Shown one piece after another: positions 34,227 through 42,793 of a DNA stretch of 64,000 nt. The position numbers were made by a program, and so were the translations under genes. The stretch is from Faecalicatena contorta (GTDB lineage: Bacteria; Bacillota; Clostridia; Lachnospirales; Lachnospiraceae). The stretch is taken from NCBI RefSeq assembly GCF_039521745.1, contig NZ_BAAACT010000066.1; one strand, 5' to 3'. Every line of letters begins with the position of its first letter. The first letter of the stretch is position 1. The notes below the pieces were generated by a model. The model was not told the origin of the DNA. It worked only from the letters and a program-made list of their open reading frames with translations, and searched no databases.

Positions 34227-34883
34227 TCAATACTGCTTTTTCTCAATAATCTTTAATGATGCGAGATAGGAGACCACAGTCAACAGTATACACCCAATGC
34301 CTGCATACAACGCCACCCCTGCGAGTCCTGCAGATGGAAGGCTGTCAATTATAAGAACCAGATCTATCCCCATCATCCCCAAAAGCTTCACTACGGCAAA
34401 TACCACCAAAAAAACAGCTCCCACCACTCCGATAATTGCTATTCTGCTTTTATCAACGCCGAATTTTAACTGGACAGGAAGTGTAAAATCCAGAAATACA
34501 ATTGCAATGATCAGATAAAATATCATGCTTATCACACTTTCCGTAATATCTGTCCCAGGATGCCGGAGTACAGTAAATACTAATACGATTCCACCTGAAA
34601 CCATCCATGCCACAGCAGCGATCAAAATCCCCAGCACATATTTCTCGATGACATACCCTTTTCTGGTAATGGGAAGCGTAAATAAAAACGCTCTTCCATT
34701 GTCAAGCTCATCATAGCTTATGGTGGTCAGTGTAAACATTGTGAAAATGATTGTAATATAATTCATGATAAATAGCAGATTCATATTTGTAAATGCCATC
34801 ATAATACCAACAATACATATAATATAAAAGAAATTCAACTGATTTTTTAGTAAACAGAGATCTTTAATTATTAACCCTTTCAT
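34227..34883 (-). CDS. ABC-2 type transporter permease
   Basis: The 218-residue protein has six hydrophobic segments and looks like ABC2_membrane_5-type permeases (GLIIKDLCLLKNQL start; SYDELDNGRAFLFTLPITRKGYVIEKY). Its start overlaps the ATPase stop by four bases. Together with the ATPase and the GntR repressor it forms a YtrA-type operon, a class induced by envelope-active compounds in other Bacillota. Substrate unknown. Confidence 0.85.
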   Translation of the reverse strand: MKGLIIKDLCLLKNQLNFFYIICIVGIMMAFTNMNLLFIMNYITIIFTMFTLTTISYDELDNGRAFLFTLPITRKGYVIEKYVLGILIAAVAWMVSGGIVLVFTVLRHPGTDITESVISMIFYLIIAIVFLDFTLPVQLKFGVDKSRIAIIGVVGAVFLVVFAVVKLLGMMGIDLVLIIDSLPSAGLAGVALYAGIGCILLTVVSYLASLKIIEKKQY

Positions 34884-35731
34884 TTTCCTTCACCTCGTAT
34901 CATCATTGCTATTGTTTCATCAATATTACCGCGTTCAATTGTGGCATCCGGATAATTATCCAGGTAAAACTGTTTTTCATTTGTCAGGCAGCTATAGCCA
35001 TAGGCTTCTCTCTTCCTTTTTATGATAAAACGCTTATCCAGCTTCTCATACTGTGCTTCAGTCACCTTGATTACTCCATAGTCACTCAGGAGCCTGTCGG
35101 TCTCTTCGTGCATAATAATCCTGCCGTTATGAATCATATAAATGTCATCACAAAGTCCTTCCAGATCGCTTGATATATGGGAACTGATCAGAATGGAGCT
35201 CTCTCCGTCTTCCATATACTCCCGCATCATATCCAGCAGCTCATTTCTGGCCATCACATCCAGTCCGACCGTCGGCTCATCCAGGATCAGCAGGCTGGCT
35301 TTATGCGACATCGCAACCAAAACTTTCAGCTTTGCTTTCATACCGGTAGAAAATTCTTTGATCTTTTTTTCAAATGGAATCTCGAATGTTCTGCACCTTT
35401 TTTCAAATTCCACTTTATCAAACCCCGGATACATACTGGCCATCACCGGAATGATGTCCTTTATACAAAGGTAACCGCTGAAACCCGAGTCAGAAAGTAC
35501 AACACCCAGTTTTTCTCTTTCTTCCGTTCCAAGCTTCTTGATGTCTTTTCCGAAGAGTTCGATCTTCCCGCCGTCGATATCGATTAATCCTAACACCGCC
35601 TTAAATGTGGTACTTTTTCCTGCCCCATTCTGACCGATCAGTCCTGTAACACATCCCTTGTGTACCTCCAGAGAACACTGCAGATCAAACTTTTCATAAT
35701 GTTTTTCTACGTTTTGTAATTTTAATACCAT
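34880..35731 (-). CDS. ABC transporter ATP-binding protein
   Basis: The 283-residue ATPase has Walker A GQNGAGKST (about 33-41), Walker B LLILDEPTVGLD, and an ABC signature reading EFSTGMKAKLKV instead of LSGGQ, as in this exporter subfamily. A C-terminal regulatory piece of about 70 residues follows. Two bases separate it from the GntR gene. Confidence 0.93.
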   Translation of the reverse strand: MVLKLQNVEKHYEKFDLQCSLEVHKGCVTGLIGQNGAGKSTTFKAVLGLIDIDGGKIELFGKDIKKLGTEEREKLGVVLSDSGFSGYLCIKDIIPVMASMYPGFDKVEFEKRCRTFEIPFEKKIKEFSTGMKAKLKVLVAMSHKASLLILDEPTVGLDVMARNELLDMMREYMEDGESSILISSHISSDLEGLCDDIYMIHNGRIIMHEETDRLLSDYGVIKVTEAQYEKLDKRFIIKRKREAYGYSCLTNEKQFYLDNYPDATIERGNIDETIAMMIRGEGK

Positions 35732-35733
35732 AG

Positions 35734-36105
35734 CTAATCCTCCAAGATAATCTGAAATAACTCTGTAATCTCTTCATTGCTCATTCCACAGCTTCTCCCC
35801 TTCCTGATCGCTTTTTCCAGGTCGGCTTCCACTTCTTTCTTCTTCTCCTCCAGCATCAGTTCCTGATTCGCACAGGCTACAAAACTTCCCTTTCCATGAA
35901 CGGTTACGACAAACCCTTCCTGTTCCAGGGTATCATAGGCCTTTTTTACGGTCAGTGCGCTGACTCTCAGATCCTTCGCCAATGTTCTGACAGACGGAAG
36001 CGCTGTATCTTCTTCAAGTTCCCCCTGCATGATCTTATTTCTGACCTGCGCTACGATCTGCTCGTAGATTGGCTGCATGGAAGAATTGTTAATTATCAGC
36101 TTCAT
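35734..36105 (-). CDS. GntR family repressor, YtrA type
   Basis: The 123-residue protein is a GntR winged helix (about 10-75, LPSVRTLAKDLRVSALTVKKAYDTLEQEG) with a short helical tail, the YtrA layout in which no effector domain exists. ATG 36105 follows AAAGGAGGGAG. It leads the operon with the ABC transporter and probably represses it through AACAG/CTGTT repeats in its promoter. Confidence 0.9.
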   Translation of the reverse strand: MKLIINNSSMQPIYEQIVAQVRNKIMQGELEEDTALPSVRTLAKDLRVSALTVKKAYDTLEQEGFVVTVHGKGSFVACANQELMLEEKKKEVEADLEKAIRKGRSCGMSNEEITELFQIILED

Positions 36106-36129
36106 TTTCTCCCTCCTTTGTCTATAAAC

Positions 36130-36158
36130 AGTATATAACAGCATGTAACTGTTGTCAA
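36130..36158 (-). promoter_or_regulatory. Promoter and likely operator of the GntR-ABC operon
   Basis: TTGACA (36158-36153), 17 bases and TATACT (36135-36130) on the minus strand. AACAG-TTACATG-CTGTT lies inside the spacer and further ACTGTT copies flank it, a likely site for the YtrA-type repressor. Confidence 0.7.
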
Positions 36159-36202
36159 CTGTTTTATACTGTTTGTTCCAAATAGTGAGTTACTTGTTTA
36201 CT

Positions 36203-36226
36203 ATGCACGGCCCATAGGCCGTGCAT
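36203..36226. repeat. Small intergenic palindrome
   Basis: ATGCACGGCC / GGCCGTGCAT with a four-base loop. It lies in the 340-base gap between the GntR promoter and sigH, where no gene was seen. Confidence 0.6.
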
Positions 36227-36395
36227 ACTTTGCTTGTTGTGACTGTTCAGACCGTAAAGTGAGGCGGCATATTGCAACAAAAAATTTCCAGGCACGCTCC
36301 ATGGGCATCTGCCTCTTAAATCAAAAAATCTGGCAAGACCTTTCCGTCATTACCAGATTCTTTCATCTATCTCATTGTAACAGTCCAGGCTGGGC

Positions 36396-36449
36396 GGATG
36401 CCTGCAACCACCCTGTTTTCGTACGGTCTGCGCAGACCTGTCTGAGCTG
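36396..36449. repeat. Intergenic repeat, family D copy 1
   Basis: GGATGCCTGCAACCA through TACGGTCTGCGCAGACCTG to CTGAGCTG. The same series occurs at 61297-61361, where a small hairpin insertion and a coding overlap are present. GGTCTGCGCAGACC is itself palindromic. Confidence 0.65.
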
Positions 36450-36498
36450 ATACAGCTCTTTGCCTTGTCCTCATCACTTATATTAGGCAGAAAAACCG

Positions 36499-37113
36499 TT
36501 ATCTTGCCAGCAGTTTCTCGGCCTTTCCCCGAATCCGCTGGAGCGCATTGTCTATGGCTTTAGGGCTTTTTCCCAGCAGTTCGGCTATGGTTTTATAATC
36601 CGTTCCCATCAGATGCAGATACAACACATGGTTTTCCAGGGCACTGAGATTTCCTTTCAGTTCCTCCACAAAGACCTCTGTCATCTCTCTGCCAAAATAC
36701 AAGGTCTCCGGATTATTTTCCACAACAGGTTCTATCGTATCAATCAGAGGTATCTTTTTTTCCTCGTCCGTGCCTTCCCCAGCCTCATACAGGGAAATAT
36801 AAGAATTAAGCGGCATATGCTTTTTTCTCTTAGATGCCTCTATTGCCGTATACATCTGCCGGGACACACATAGTTCTGCAAAGCTGGCAAAGGAAGCTCC
36901 CTGAGAAGGACTGAAGTCCCTTACTGCCTTAATCAGCCCTATCATACCTTCCTGTATCAGATCTTCATTCTCACCGCCTATGAGATACATAGCTCTCGCT
37001 TTTTTACGAACCATGGATTTATACTTTACCATCAGATAATCCATAATTTCCGAATTACCTTTTCGAAACTCCAATATCAACTGTTCATCTGCAAGTGTAT
37101 CATATTTCTCCAT
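36499..37113 (-). CDS. sigH: RNA polymerase sporulation/stationary sigma factor SigH
   Basis: The 204-residue sigma-70-family protein matches SigH: region 2 (NEDLIQEGMIGLIKAVRDFSPSQGASFASFAELCVSRQM, about 50-88) and a region 4 helix-turn-helix (TDYKTIAELLGKSPKAIDNALQRIRGKAEKLL) at the end. Its place after cysE-cysS-mrnC-rlmB repeats the order in other Bacillota. ATG 37113 follows AAAGGA; 37131 is less well placed. SigH directs early sporulation genes in spore formers. Confidence 0.92.
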   Translation of the reverse strand: MEKYDTLADEQLILEFRKGNSEIMDYLMVKYKSMVRKKARAMYLIGGENEDLIQEGMIGLIKAVRDFSPSQGASFASFAELCVSRQMYTAIEASKRKKHMPLNSYISLYEAGEGTDEEKKIPLIDTIEPVVENNPETLYFGREMTEVFVEELKGNLSALENHVLYLHLMGTDYKTIAELLGKSPKAIDNALQRIRGKAEKLLAR

Positions 37114-37166
37114 CGGCCTTTTCCTTTCCAACGGTAATCCTCTGCTCTATTGAAAACCACGCACTT

Positions 37167-37937
37167 TTAGCGCATTCTCTGCCGGACAATCTCGTAGGCC
37201 AGCACTCCCGCCGCTACGGATGCATTCAGGGAGCCGATCTCGCCTTTCATAGGAATGGCGGCAATAAAATCACACTTCTCTTTTACAAGACGTCCCACAC
37301 CGTCCCCTTCGCTCCCGACCACAAGTCCGATAGAGCCGGTCAGATTCAGTTTGTACATGGATTCTCCGCCCATATCCGCGCAGACGAACCACATACCCCG
37401 TTCCTTTAATTCTTCCATTGTCTTCGCCAGGTTTGTTACCTTCGCCACCGGCGTATAATTCAGTGCGCCCGCAGAAGTCTTAGCCACTACAGCTGTCAGG
37501 CCGACTGCCCTGCGTTTTGGTATGATAACGCCATGGGCCCCCGCCAGATTCGCCGTACGGATAATTGCACCTAGATTATGCGGGTCTTCTATATTATCCA
37601 GCAGAATAAAAAACGGATCCTCACCCCTTTTTTCTGCAAGTTTAAACATATCTTCGATATCTGCATACTCGTATGCAGCAGCACAAGCGACTACCCCCTG
37701 ATGCTTGCCTGTTTCCGAAAGCTGCGACAGCCTTTCCTTCCCCACAAAATTTAATATGGTATCGTGCTTTTTCGCCTCCCTGACTATTGTCCGTACCGGA
37801 CCGTCCTGGCACCCATCCAATATGAATACTTTATCAATCGGCCTGCCTGAACGGAAAGCCTCCAGCACTGCATTGCGGCCTTCAATTATCAGCGTATTGT
37901 CGTCTTGTTCTCTTTCATTTCTATTATTTTCCTGCAT
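37167..37937 (-). CDS. rlmB: 23S rRNA 2'-O-methyltransferase of the TrmH/RlmB type
   Basis: The 256-residue SPOUT methyltransferase has an N-terminal substrate-binding domain and the knot motifs NIEDPHNLGAIIRTANLAGAHG, GLVVGSEGDGVGRLVKEKCD and IPMKGEIGSLNASVAAGVLAYE. RlmB methylates G2251 of 23S rRNA. The start is uncertain: ATG 37937 after ATGGAGA is preferred, 37949 is also open. It sits 66 bases after mrnC. Confidence 0.92.
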   Translation of the reverse strand: MQENNRNEREQDDNTLIIEGRNAVLEAFRSGRPIDKVFILDGCQDGPVRTIVREAKKHDTILNFVGKERLSQLSETGKHQGVVACAAAYEYADIEDMFKLAEKRGEDPFFILLDNIEDPHNLGAIIRTANLAGAHGVIIPKRRAVGLTAVVAKTSAGALNYTPVAKVTNLAKTMEELKERGMWFVCADMGGESMYKLNLTGSIGLVVGSEGDGVGRLVKEKCDFIAAIPMKGEIGSLNASVAAGVLAYEIVRQRMR

Positions 37938-38003
37938 TATATTCTCCATTTATATCCAAAGAAATCACGGATGTTTCCTTGGTCTTTAACTTTACTGTTT
38001 CGC

Positions 38004-38447
38004 TTACATTTCACTCAGGCTGTCCAGTCCTGCTTTTACCAGAGCCATGAGTCTTTCATAATCCTTTTTTAGATACAGGTACCCGAGCAGCGCCTCAAAT
38101 CCCGTTGCCCTTCTGTAATCCGTGATGGACTGATTCTTTGCCGGTGATACAGATTTGGCATTTCTGCCCCTTCTGTAGATGGCATGCTCTTCTTCTGTCA
38201 GGTGCTTCTGCATTGTGCGCATCATCAGAGACTGGGTGGATGCCTGTACAAATCTGCTTGTCTCTTCATGCAGTTTATGCACCTGTTTATTTCCCCGGCT
38301 GATGATCATAGACTTGATAACCAGATCATAGACACAATCACCGATAAACGCCAGAACAAGAGGTGAATAGCTGTCAGCATCCACCTCTTGAAGATTTAAT
38401 ACTTCCGTTATATACTCGTGAAAATCTAAATTTATGCTTTCTTCCAT
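38004..38447 (-). CDS. mrnC: Mini-ribonuclease III
   Basis: The 147-residue protein is an RNase III catalytic domain without the RNA-binding domain (LAFIGDCVYDLVIKSMII, KNQSITDYRRATGFEALLGYLYL). The Bacillus homologue matures 23S rRNA ends. It overlaps the end of cysS by 16 bases, so translation is coupled. Confidence 0.93.
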   Translation of the reverse strand: MEESINLDFHEYITEVLNLQEVDADSYSPLVLAFIGDCVYDLVIKSMIISRGNKQVHKLHEETSRFVQASTQSLMMRTMQKHLTEEEHAIYRRGRNAKSVSPAKNQSITDYRRATGFEALLGYLYLKKDYERLMALVKAGLDSLSEM

Positions 38448-39838
38448 TTTACTCCTTCTCGGGTATCCTCCAGGACGATTCCTCTGGAGAGCAGTTCGTC
38501 CCTGATCTCGTCTGCTCTGGCAAAATTTTTCGCCTTTCTAGCAGCTTGGCGTTCTTCAATCAAGGCTTCGATGTCTTCTGCCAGCATCTCCTCGTCCTTC
38601 TCCACGATGATTCCCAGAACATCCGTCAGCTTAACAAGAAGGTCCAGCAGATTCTGCAGATATTCCGCTGAGCTTTCACTGTCTGTATTTGTATTGATAT
38701 ATTTAACGAGCTCGAATACAGAGGAAATTGCGTCTGCCGTATTGAAATCATCGTCCATCGCCCGCTCAAAGCTGTCAACATATTCCTGTGTTTTTGCAAA
38801 TGCTTCCTTCTCCGCGTCTGTTATATCCTGCACTTTCGCATTGCCCTTCAGGAATTTCAGATTTTCAGCCGCGGTTATGATTCTCTCCAGTCCCGTTCCG
38901 GCAGCGTCCATAAGCTCTGCGCTGAAATTCAGCGGGCTTCTGTAATGCGCGCTGAGCATAAAAAATCGCAGAACCTGAAGGTCATATTTTTCGCTGATCT
39001 CCCTTACGGTAAAGAAGTTGCCCAATGATTTTGACATTTTCCTGTTATCAATGTTCAGGAATGCGTTGTGCATCCAGTAGCGGGCAAATTCTTTGCCGTT
39101 CGCAGCCTCACTCTGGGCAATCTCATTCTCATGATGCGGGAATATCAGATCTTCCCCGCCTGCATGAATATCGATCTGCTCTCCCAGATATTTTTTAGAC
39201 ATCTCAGAGCACTCGATATGCCAGCCCGGACGTCCTTCGCTCCATGGAGACTCCCATGCCGGTTCGCCTTCTTTTTTGGGCTTCCACAATACAAAGTCCA
39301 GAGAATCTTCCTTTTCGTCCTCCCCCGTTACGAGGAGTGAACGGCCGCCGGATTGAAGGTCATCCAGATTCTTATGGGAAAGTTTTCCGTAATCTTTGAA
39401 CTTTCTCGTGCGATAATATACCGTTCCGTTCTTCTCGTATGCAAATCCCTTTTCGATCAGTGCTCCGATCATATCCACCATACCGCAGATTTCTTCTGTT
39501 GCCAGAGGATGCTTTGTGGCAGGTTTCACGTTCATGCCTTCCATATCTTTCTTACATTCTGCAATGTAACGTTTGGAAATCTCATCCGCTGTAACGCCTT
39601 CTTCGATTGCTTTTTTGATGATCTTGTCATCTACATCTGTAAAGTTGGAAACAAAATTCACATCGTAACCTTTATATTCAAAATACCTTCTGACCGTGTC
39701 AAAAACGATCATAGGCCTTGCATTCCCTATATGGATAAAGTTATAAACCGTAGGCCCGCAGACATACATTCTGACTTTGCCTTCCTCTATAGGTACGAAT
39801 TCTTCTTTTCTTTTAGAAAGTGTATTATATAGTTTCAT
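38432..39838 (-). CDS. cysS: Cysteinyl-tRNA synthetase
   Basis: The 468-residue class I enzyme has CGPTVYNFIHIGNARP with the zinc cysteine and HIGH-like motif near 29-44 and the KMSKS motif in NRKMSKSLGNFF near 265-276. ATG 39838 (MKLYNTLSKRKEEF) is the conventional start. It overlaps cysE by 14 bases and mrnC by 16, an overlapping chain under control of the Cys T-box. Confidence 0.97.
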   Translation of the reverse strand: MKLYNTLSKRKEEFVPIEEGKVRMYVCGPTVYNFIHIGNARPMIVFDTVRRYFEYKGYDVNFVSNFTDVDDKIIKKAIEEGVTADEISKRYIAECKKDMEGMNVKPATKHPLATEEICGMVDMIGALIEKGFAYEKNGTVYYRTRKFKDYGKLSHKNLDDLQSGGRSLLVTGEDEKEDSLDFVLWKPKKEGEPAWESPWSEGRPGWHIECSEMSKKYLGEQIDIHAGGEDLIFPHHENEIAQSEAANGKEFARYWMHNAFLNIDNRKMSKSLGNFFTVREISEKYDLQVLRFFMLSAHYRSPLNFSAELMDAAGTGLERIITAAENLKFLKGNAKVQDITDAEKEAFAKTQEYVDSFERAMDDDFNTADAISSVFELVKYINTNTDSESSAEYLQNLLDLLVKLTDVLGIIVEKDEEMLAEDIEALIEERQAARKAKNFARADEIRDELLSRGIVLEDTREGVKWKKA

Positions 39839-40586
39839 CTGATTTCTCCTCTTTCTTTTCTTTTTCTCTGCATCCGCTGCACTGTGCTTCTGCTGGTTCC
39901 GTATTTTCCGCAAATTCATCGCCGTCCGGCAGCATACAGCGCATATGCCTCTCCATTTCTTTCAGCTGCTTATACAGGCGTATGTTATCATTCTGAAGCT
40001 CCCTGATATCATTCAGAACCGGGTCAGGCAGATGTATCTGATCCATATCCGTCCTCGGTACCTTCTGGTCACCCATCCGCACAATACGCCCCGGCACGCC
40101 GACTACAGTACAGTTCGGAGGCACCTCCTCCAACACAACCGAACCGGCCCCGATCTTAGAGTTTTCCCCGATTGTAAAAGACCCGAGTATCTTAGCCCCT
40201 GCGCTGACCATGACATTATCCTTCAGCGTAGGATGCCGCTTTCCCTGCTCTTTTCCCGTCCCCCCCAGGGTCACGCCCTGATAAAGTGTTACATTGTCGC
40301 CGATGATCGTTGTCTCCCCGATAATAACGCCGCTTCCGTGGTCAATAAACAGTCCTTTCCCAATGGTGGCGCCGGGATGTATCTCAATCCCAGTCTTTCT
40401 CGCAGCCTTCTGTGACATCCATCTGGCCAGGAAATAATGCTTCTTCAGATACAGCTTGTGTGCAACTCTGTACCTAAGTATAACTTTAAAACTCGGGTAA
40501 AGCAAGACCTCCATATTAGATTTAATCGCAGGATCCCGCTCCCGGATGACCTGAATCTCATTCTTAATATAAGATATAATTCCCAT
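39825..40586 (-). CDS. cysE: Serine O-acetyltransferase
   Basis: The 253-residue enzyme makes O-acetylserine for cysteine synthesis. It has the helical N-terminal part and left-handed beta-helix hexapeptides (IHPGATIGKGLFIDHGSGVIIGETTIIGDNV, GSFTIGENSKIGAGSVV). The C-terminal 60 residues are an extra charged tail with GCREKEKKEEK and are not typical. ATG 40586 follows GGAGG by eight bases. First gene after the Cys T-box. Confidence 0.95.
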   Translation of the reverse strand: MGIISYIKNEIQVIRERDPAIKSNMEVLLYPSFKVILRYRVAHKLYLKKHYFLARWMSQKAARKTGIEIHPGATIGKGLFIDHGSGVIIGETTIIGDNVTLYQGVTLGGTGKEQGKRHPTLKDNVMVSAGAKILGSFTIGENSKIGAGSVVLEEVPPNCTVVGVPGRIVRMGDQKVPRTDMDQIHLPDPVLNDIRELQNDNIRLYKQLKEMERHMRCMLPDGDEFAENTEPAEAQCSGCREKEKKEEKSDETI

Positions 40587-40656
40587 TTCATGATCCTCCA
40601 TACCAATCTCATACAATATTTACCAGCTCCGCTTTCATTTCAAGCCACTTCACCTG

Positions 40657-40681
40657 CCGGAAATTCCAGAGGAATTTCCGG
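40657..40681. repeat. Intergenic palindrome, family A copy 3
   Basis: CCGGAAATTCC (40657-40667) and GGAATTTCCGG (40671-40681), followed by TATCATAA as in the other family A hairpins. It lies between the T-box terminator and the cysE start. Confidence 0.65.
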
Positions 40682-40687
40682 TATCAT

Positions 40688-40950
40688 AAAAAAGACCCCG
40701 TCTCTTGTTAGAGACGAAGTCATATCCGCGGTTCCACTCTATTAAAAGAATTACTTCTTTCACTCACTGCATGTAACGTATGCCAAACGTATTCCGCTAC
40801 TCACAGCCTCCCGCCGCGTTTACAGAATCAGCTCCCGGACGCACTTCACAGACTCCTCCTTTAGAACCACTTACAGCCGGTGATGGTCCCTCTCTGCAAT
40901 CTCAGAATCAGCTACTCTTTCCGCTCATAGCCTTTCACAAAATCAATATA
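40688..40950 (-). promoter_or_regulatory. T-box leader of the cysE-cysS operon
   Basis: T-box AGAGTGGAACCGCGG lies at 40740-40726 on the minus strand, and terminator GACTTCGTCTCT/AGAGACGGGGTC with TTTTTT at 40721-40688. In Stem I, GTGAAGTGCGTCCGGGAG offers TGC (40843-40841) as specifier, the cysteine codon. Uncharged tRNA-Cys should thus raise cysE, cysS and perhaps the genes beyond. Confidence 0.92.
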
Positions 40951-40955
40951 GATAT

Positions 40956-40984
40956 ATCTTATGCAAAAAAGAGAAATTTGTCAA
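40956..40984 (-). promoter_or_regulatory. Promoter of the cysE-cysS operon
   Basis: TTGACA (40984-40979), 17 bases and TAAGAT (40961-40956) on the minus strand. Confidence 0.7.
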
Positions 40985-40992
40985 CTGAATTT

Positions 40993-41048
40993 TGGGGCGC
41001 GAGGTAGGGGCGCCTGTCCGGGGCAGGGCGTGCCTTTACTTAGCGCCC
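40993..41048. repeat. GC-rich inverted repeat after the GNAT gene
   Basis: GGGGCGC and GCGCCCC close a 56-base structure containing a second GGGGCGCC and GGGCG. It lies 28 bases past the acetyltransferase stop. It lacks a T run but may still work as a transcript end. Confidence 0.45.
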
Positions 41049-41076
41049 CATCGCCAATTACTCAAGCTCCCCCACT

Positions 41077-42204
41077 TCACACGATTTCGTTGAGGCAGAG
41101 GGGGCATAATGGCTCTAGTTTCCCCAATTCCTGTTTCAGCCGTGGCGTAAGGATTACGCCTTCTTCCCGGCCGATTTCATCTATTGTCTGGTACCCGAAC
41201 AGCAATGCAGTCAGGGCGTCTATTGTAAGCACTCCTTCCGAGTCCTCTGTTTCTGAGACCTGTATGTCTGGATTCTCCCCGCTGCTCTTCAGCCTCCAGA
41301 CTCTGCTGTTTTTTGTGATGATAGAATCAAGTACTGCGAAGGAGCAGTTTATTTCCCTGCCTACTTTTGCCCTCATTGAGGCCAGAAGTGTTTCCAGGTG
41401 AAGAATACGTACCATGATGAGGGGCACTTTCCTGCTCCGGGCATTTTCTCTGCCTGCGTATATCTTTGCAGGAGCGCCATGTTCTGCCCGCATCTGGTAT
41501 ACGGCTTTCTGGAATTCAGCTTCGAATCCGGACAGGTACAGGGGCTCCCGGATCTCAAGCGTGTCCTCCTCCCTGGCATACGCGAACATTCCAACTATAC
41601 CGCCGTCATGTTTTAATAGTTTTACGCCGCCGTTTTCGCTCTGCTGCTCAAATATCATCGTCTGGTAATACTGGTCGTCTCGCACGGCGCAGACCTGATA
41701 TTCAGCGGCGAAATAGGCGTTGAAAAATAGGGCCATTGCGCCGGCGTCCGACAGACCGGCGTCCGACATGCTGACCCCCATGTAGCCTGGCGCTCCGCAG
41801 GATTCATCCTGGATCTGCGCGTAGACAAACCGGAAATCGTAAGGCCTATATATGGCCTCCGCCGCCGGCATGAGGAACGTAAATGGCTGCTTCTGTTCAT
41901 ACATGTCCATCATAGAGGCTTTGAGCAGACGGCCCATATAGCCCCTCTTTCTGTATGCCTTCTCCGTTGCCACGGCAATGATATAATTACATAACTGCTG
42001 TGTTCTGCCGATCCTCAGCATGTAAGGATTAAGCTGGAGCATGGAACGGACAGCCCCATCCTCCTCTATTACATAGATCTGATTGTCCCTGGTCTTAATA
42101 AAATAATAGTAGTCCAGAAATGCTTTGCTGTCTTCCGGAAATACCTTCTCCCACAGCGCTCTTGTCCCGCTGTGTTCACTGCTGTCAAGCTTTCGAAGCT
42201 GCAT
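41077..42204 (-). CDS. GNAT acetyltransferase, Eis-like two-domain form
   Basis: The 375-residue protein has an N-terminal GNAT fold with the acetyl-CoA loop in VATEKAYRKRGYMGRLLKAS (about 75-94), a middle domain and a C-terminal SCP2-like region, the layout of Eis-type N-acetyltransferases. Eis proteins acetylate amines such as aminoglycosides; here the substrate is unknown. ATG 42204 follows AGAGGGGAG. It begins 20 bases after the ispF stop and is probably co-transcribed. Confidence 0.85.
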   Translation of the reverse strand: MQLRKLDSSEHSGTRALWEKVFPEDSKAFLDYYYFIKTRDNQIYVIEEDGAVRSMLQLNPYMLRIGRTQQLCNYIIAVATEKAYRKRGYMGRLLKASMMDMYEQKQPFTFLMPAAEAIYRPYDFRFVYAQIQDESCGAPGYMGVSMSDAGLSDAGAMALFFNAYFAAEYQVCAVRDDQYYQTMIFEQQSENGGVKLLKHDGGIVGMFAYAREEDTLEIREPLYLSGFEAEFQKAVYQMRAEHGAPAKIYAGRENARSRKVPLIMVRILHLETLLASMRAKVGREINCSFAVLDSIITKNSRVWRLKSSGENPDIQVSETEDSEGVLTIDALTALLFGYQTIDEIGREEGVILTPRLKQELGKLEPLCPLCLNEIV

Positions 42205-42223
42205 TCTATACTCCCCTCTTTTC

Positions 42224-42769
42224 TTACTGCCTGGGACAGCCCTTGCAGCCCTCGCATCCATTTGGATTGGGGGTCACATCATAGCTGCTGTAGTTCATAA
42301 TCTTTTCCAGGGCGCACACCGCCTGAGAGGAAATCCCCTCTCCGCGCCCTGTAAATCCAAGCCCCTCTTCCGTTGTTGCCTTGATATTGACCTGGTCAGG
42401 CATAAGATTCAGTGCATCCGCCACATTCTTTATCATCTCATCTATATATGGGCGCATCTTGGGCTGCTGCGCAACAATGGTCGCATCAATGTTCTCTATC
42501 ACAAACTGCTTGTCATCCAGAAGTGCTGCTACATGCTCCAGCAGCCTGATGCTGGAAATGCCTTTGTACTGCGGGTCTGTATCCGGAAAATGCTTTCCGA
42601 TATCCCCCAGTGCCGCTGCTCCGAGAAGCGCATCCATAATGGCATGTACAACCACATCTGCATCCGAATGCCCCTGAAGTCCCTTCTCATATGGTATCTC
42701 TACTCCTCCGAGAATCAGCTTTCTGCCTTCGACCAGCCTGTGTACATCATATCCCATACCTACACGCAT
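42224..42769 (-). CDS. ispF: 2-C-methyl-D-erythritol 2,4-cyclodiphosphate synthase
   Basis: The enzyme makes the cyclic diphosphate of the MEP isoprenoid pathway. Metal ligands D8, H10 and H42 are in place (GYDVHRL, GHSDADVVVHAIMDALLGA), and KATTEEGLGFTGRGEGIS matches the family. At 181 residues it is about 25 longer than usual; the tail NPNGCEGCKGCPRQ adds three cysteines in CxxCxxC spacing. Confidence 0.95.
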   Translation of the reverse strand: MRVGMGYDVHRLVEGRKLILGGVEIPYEKGLQGHSDADVVVHAIMDALLGAAALGDIGKHFPDTDPQYKGISSIRLLEHVAALLDDKQFVIENIDATIVAQQPKMRPYIDEMIKNVADALNLMPDQVNIKATTEEGLGFTGRGEGISSQAVCALEKIMNYSSYDVTPNPNGCEGCKGCPRQ

Positions 42770-42793
42770 GTTCTGTCACTCCTTATTCATATT

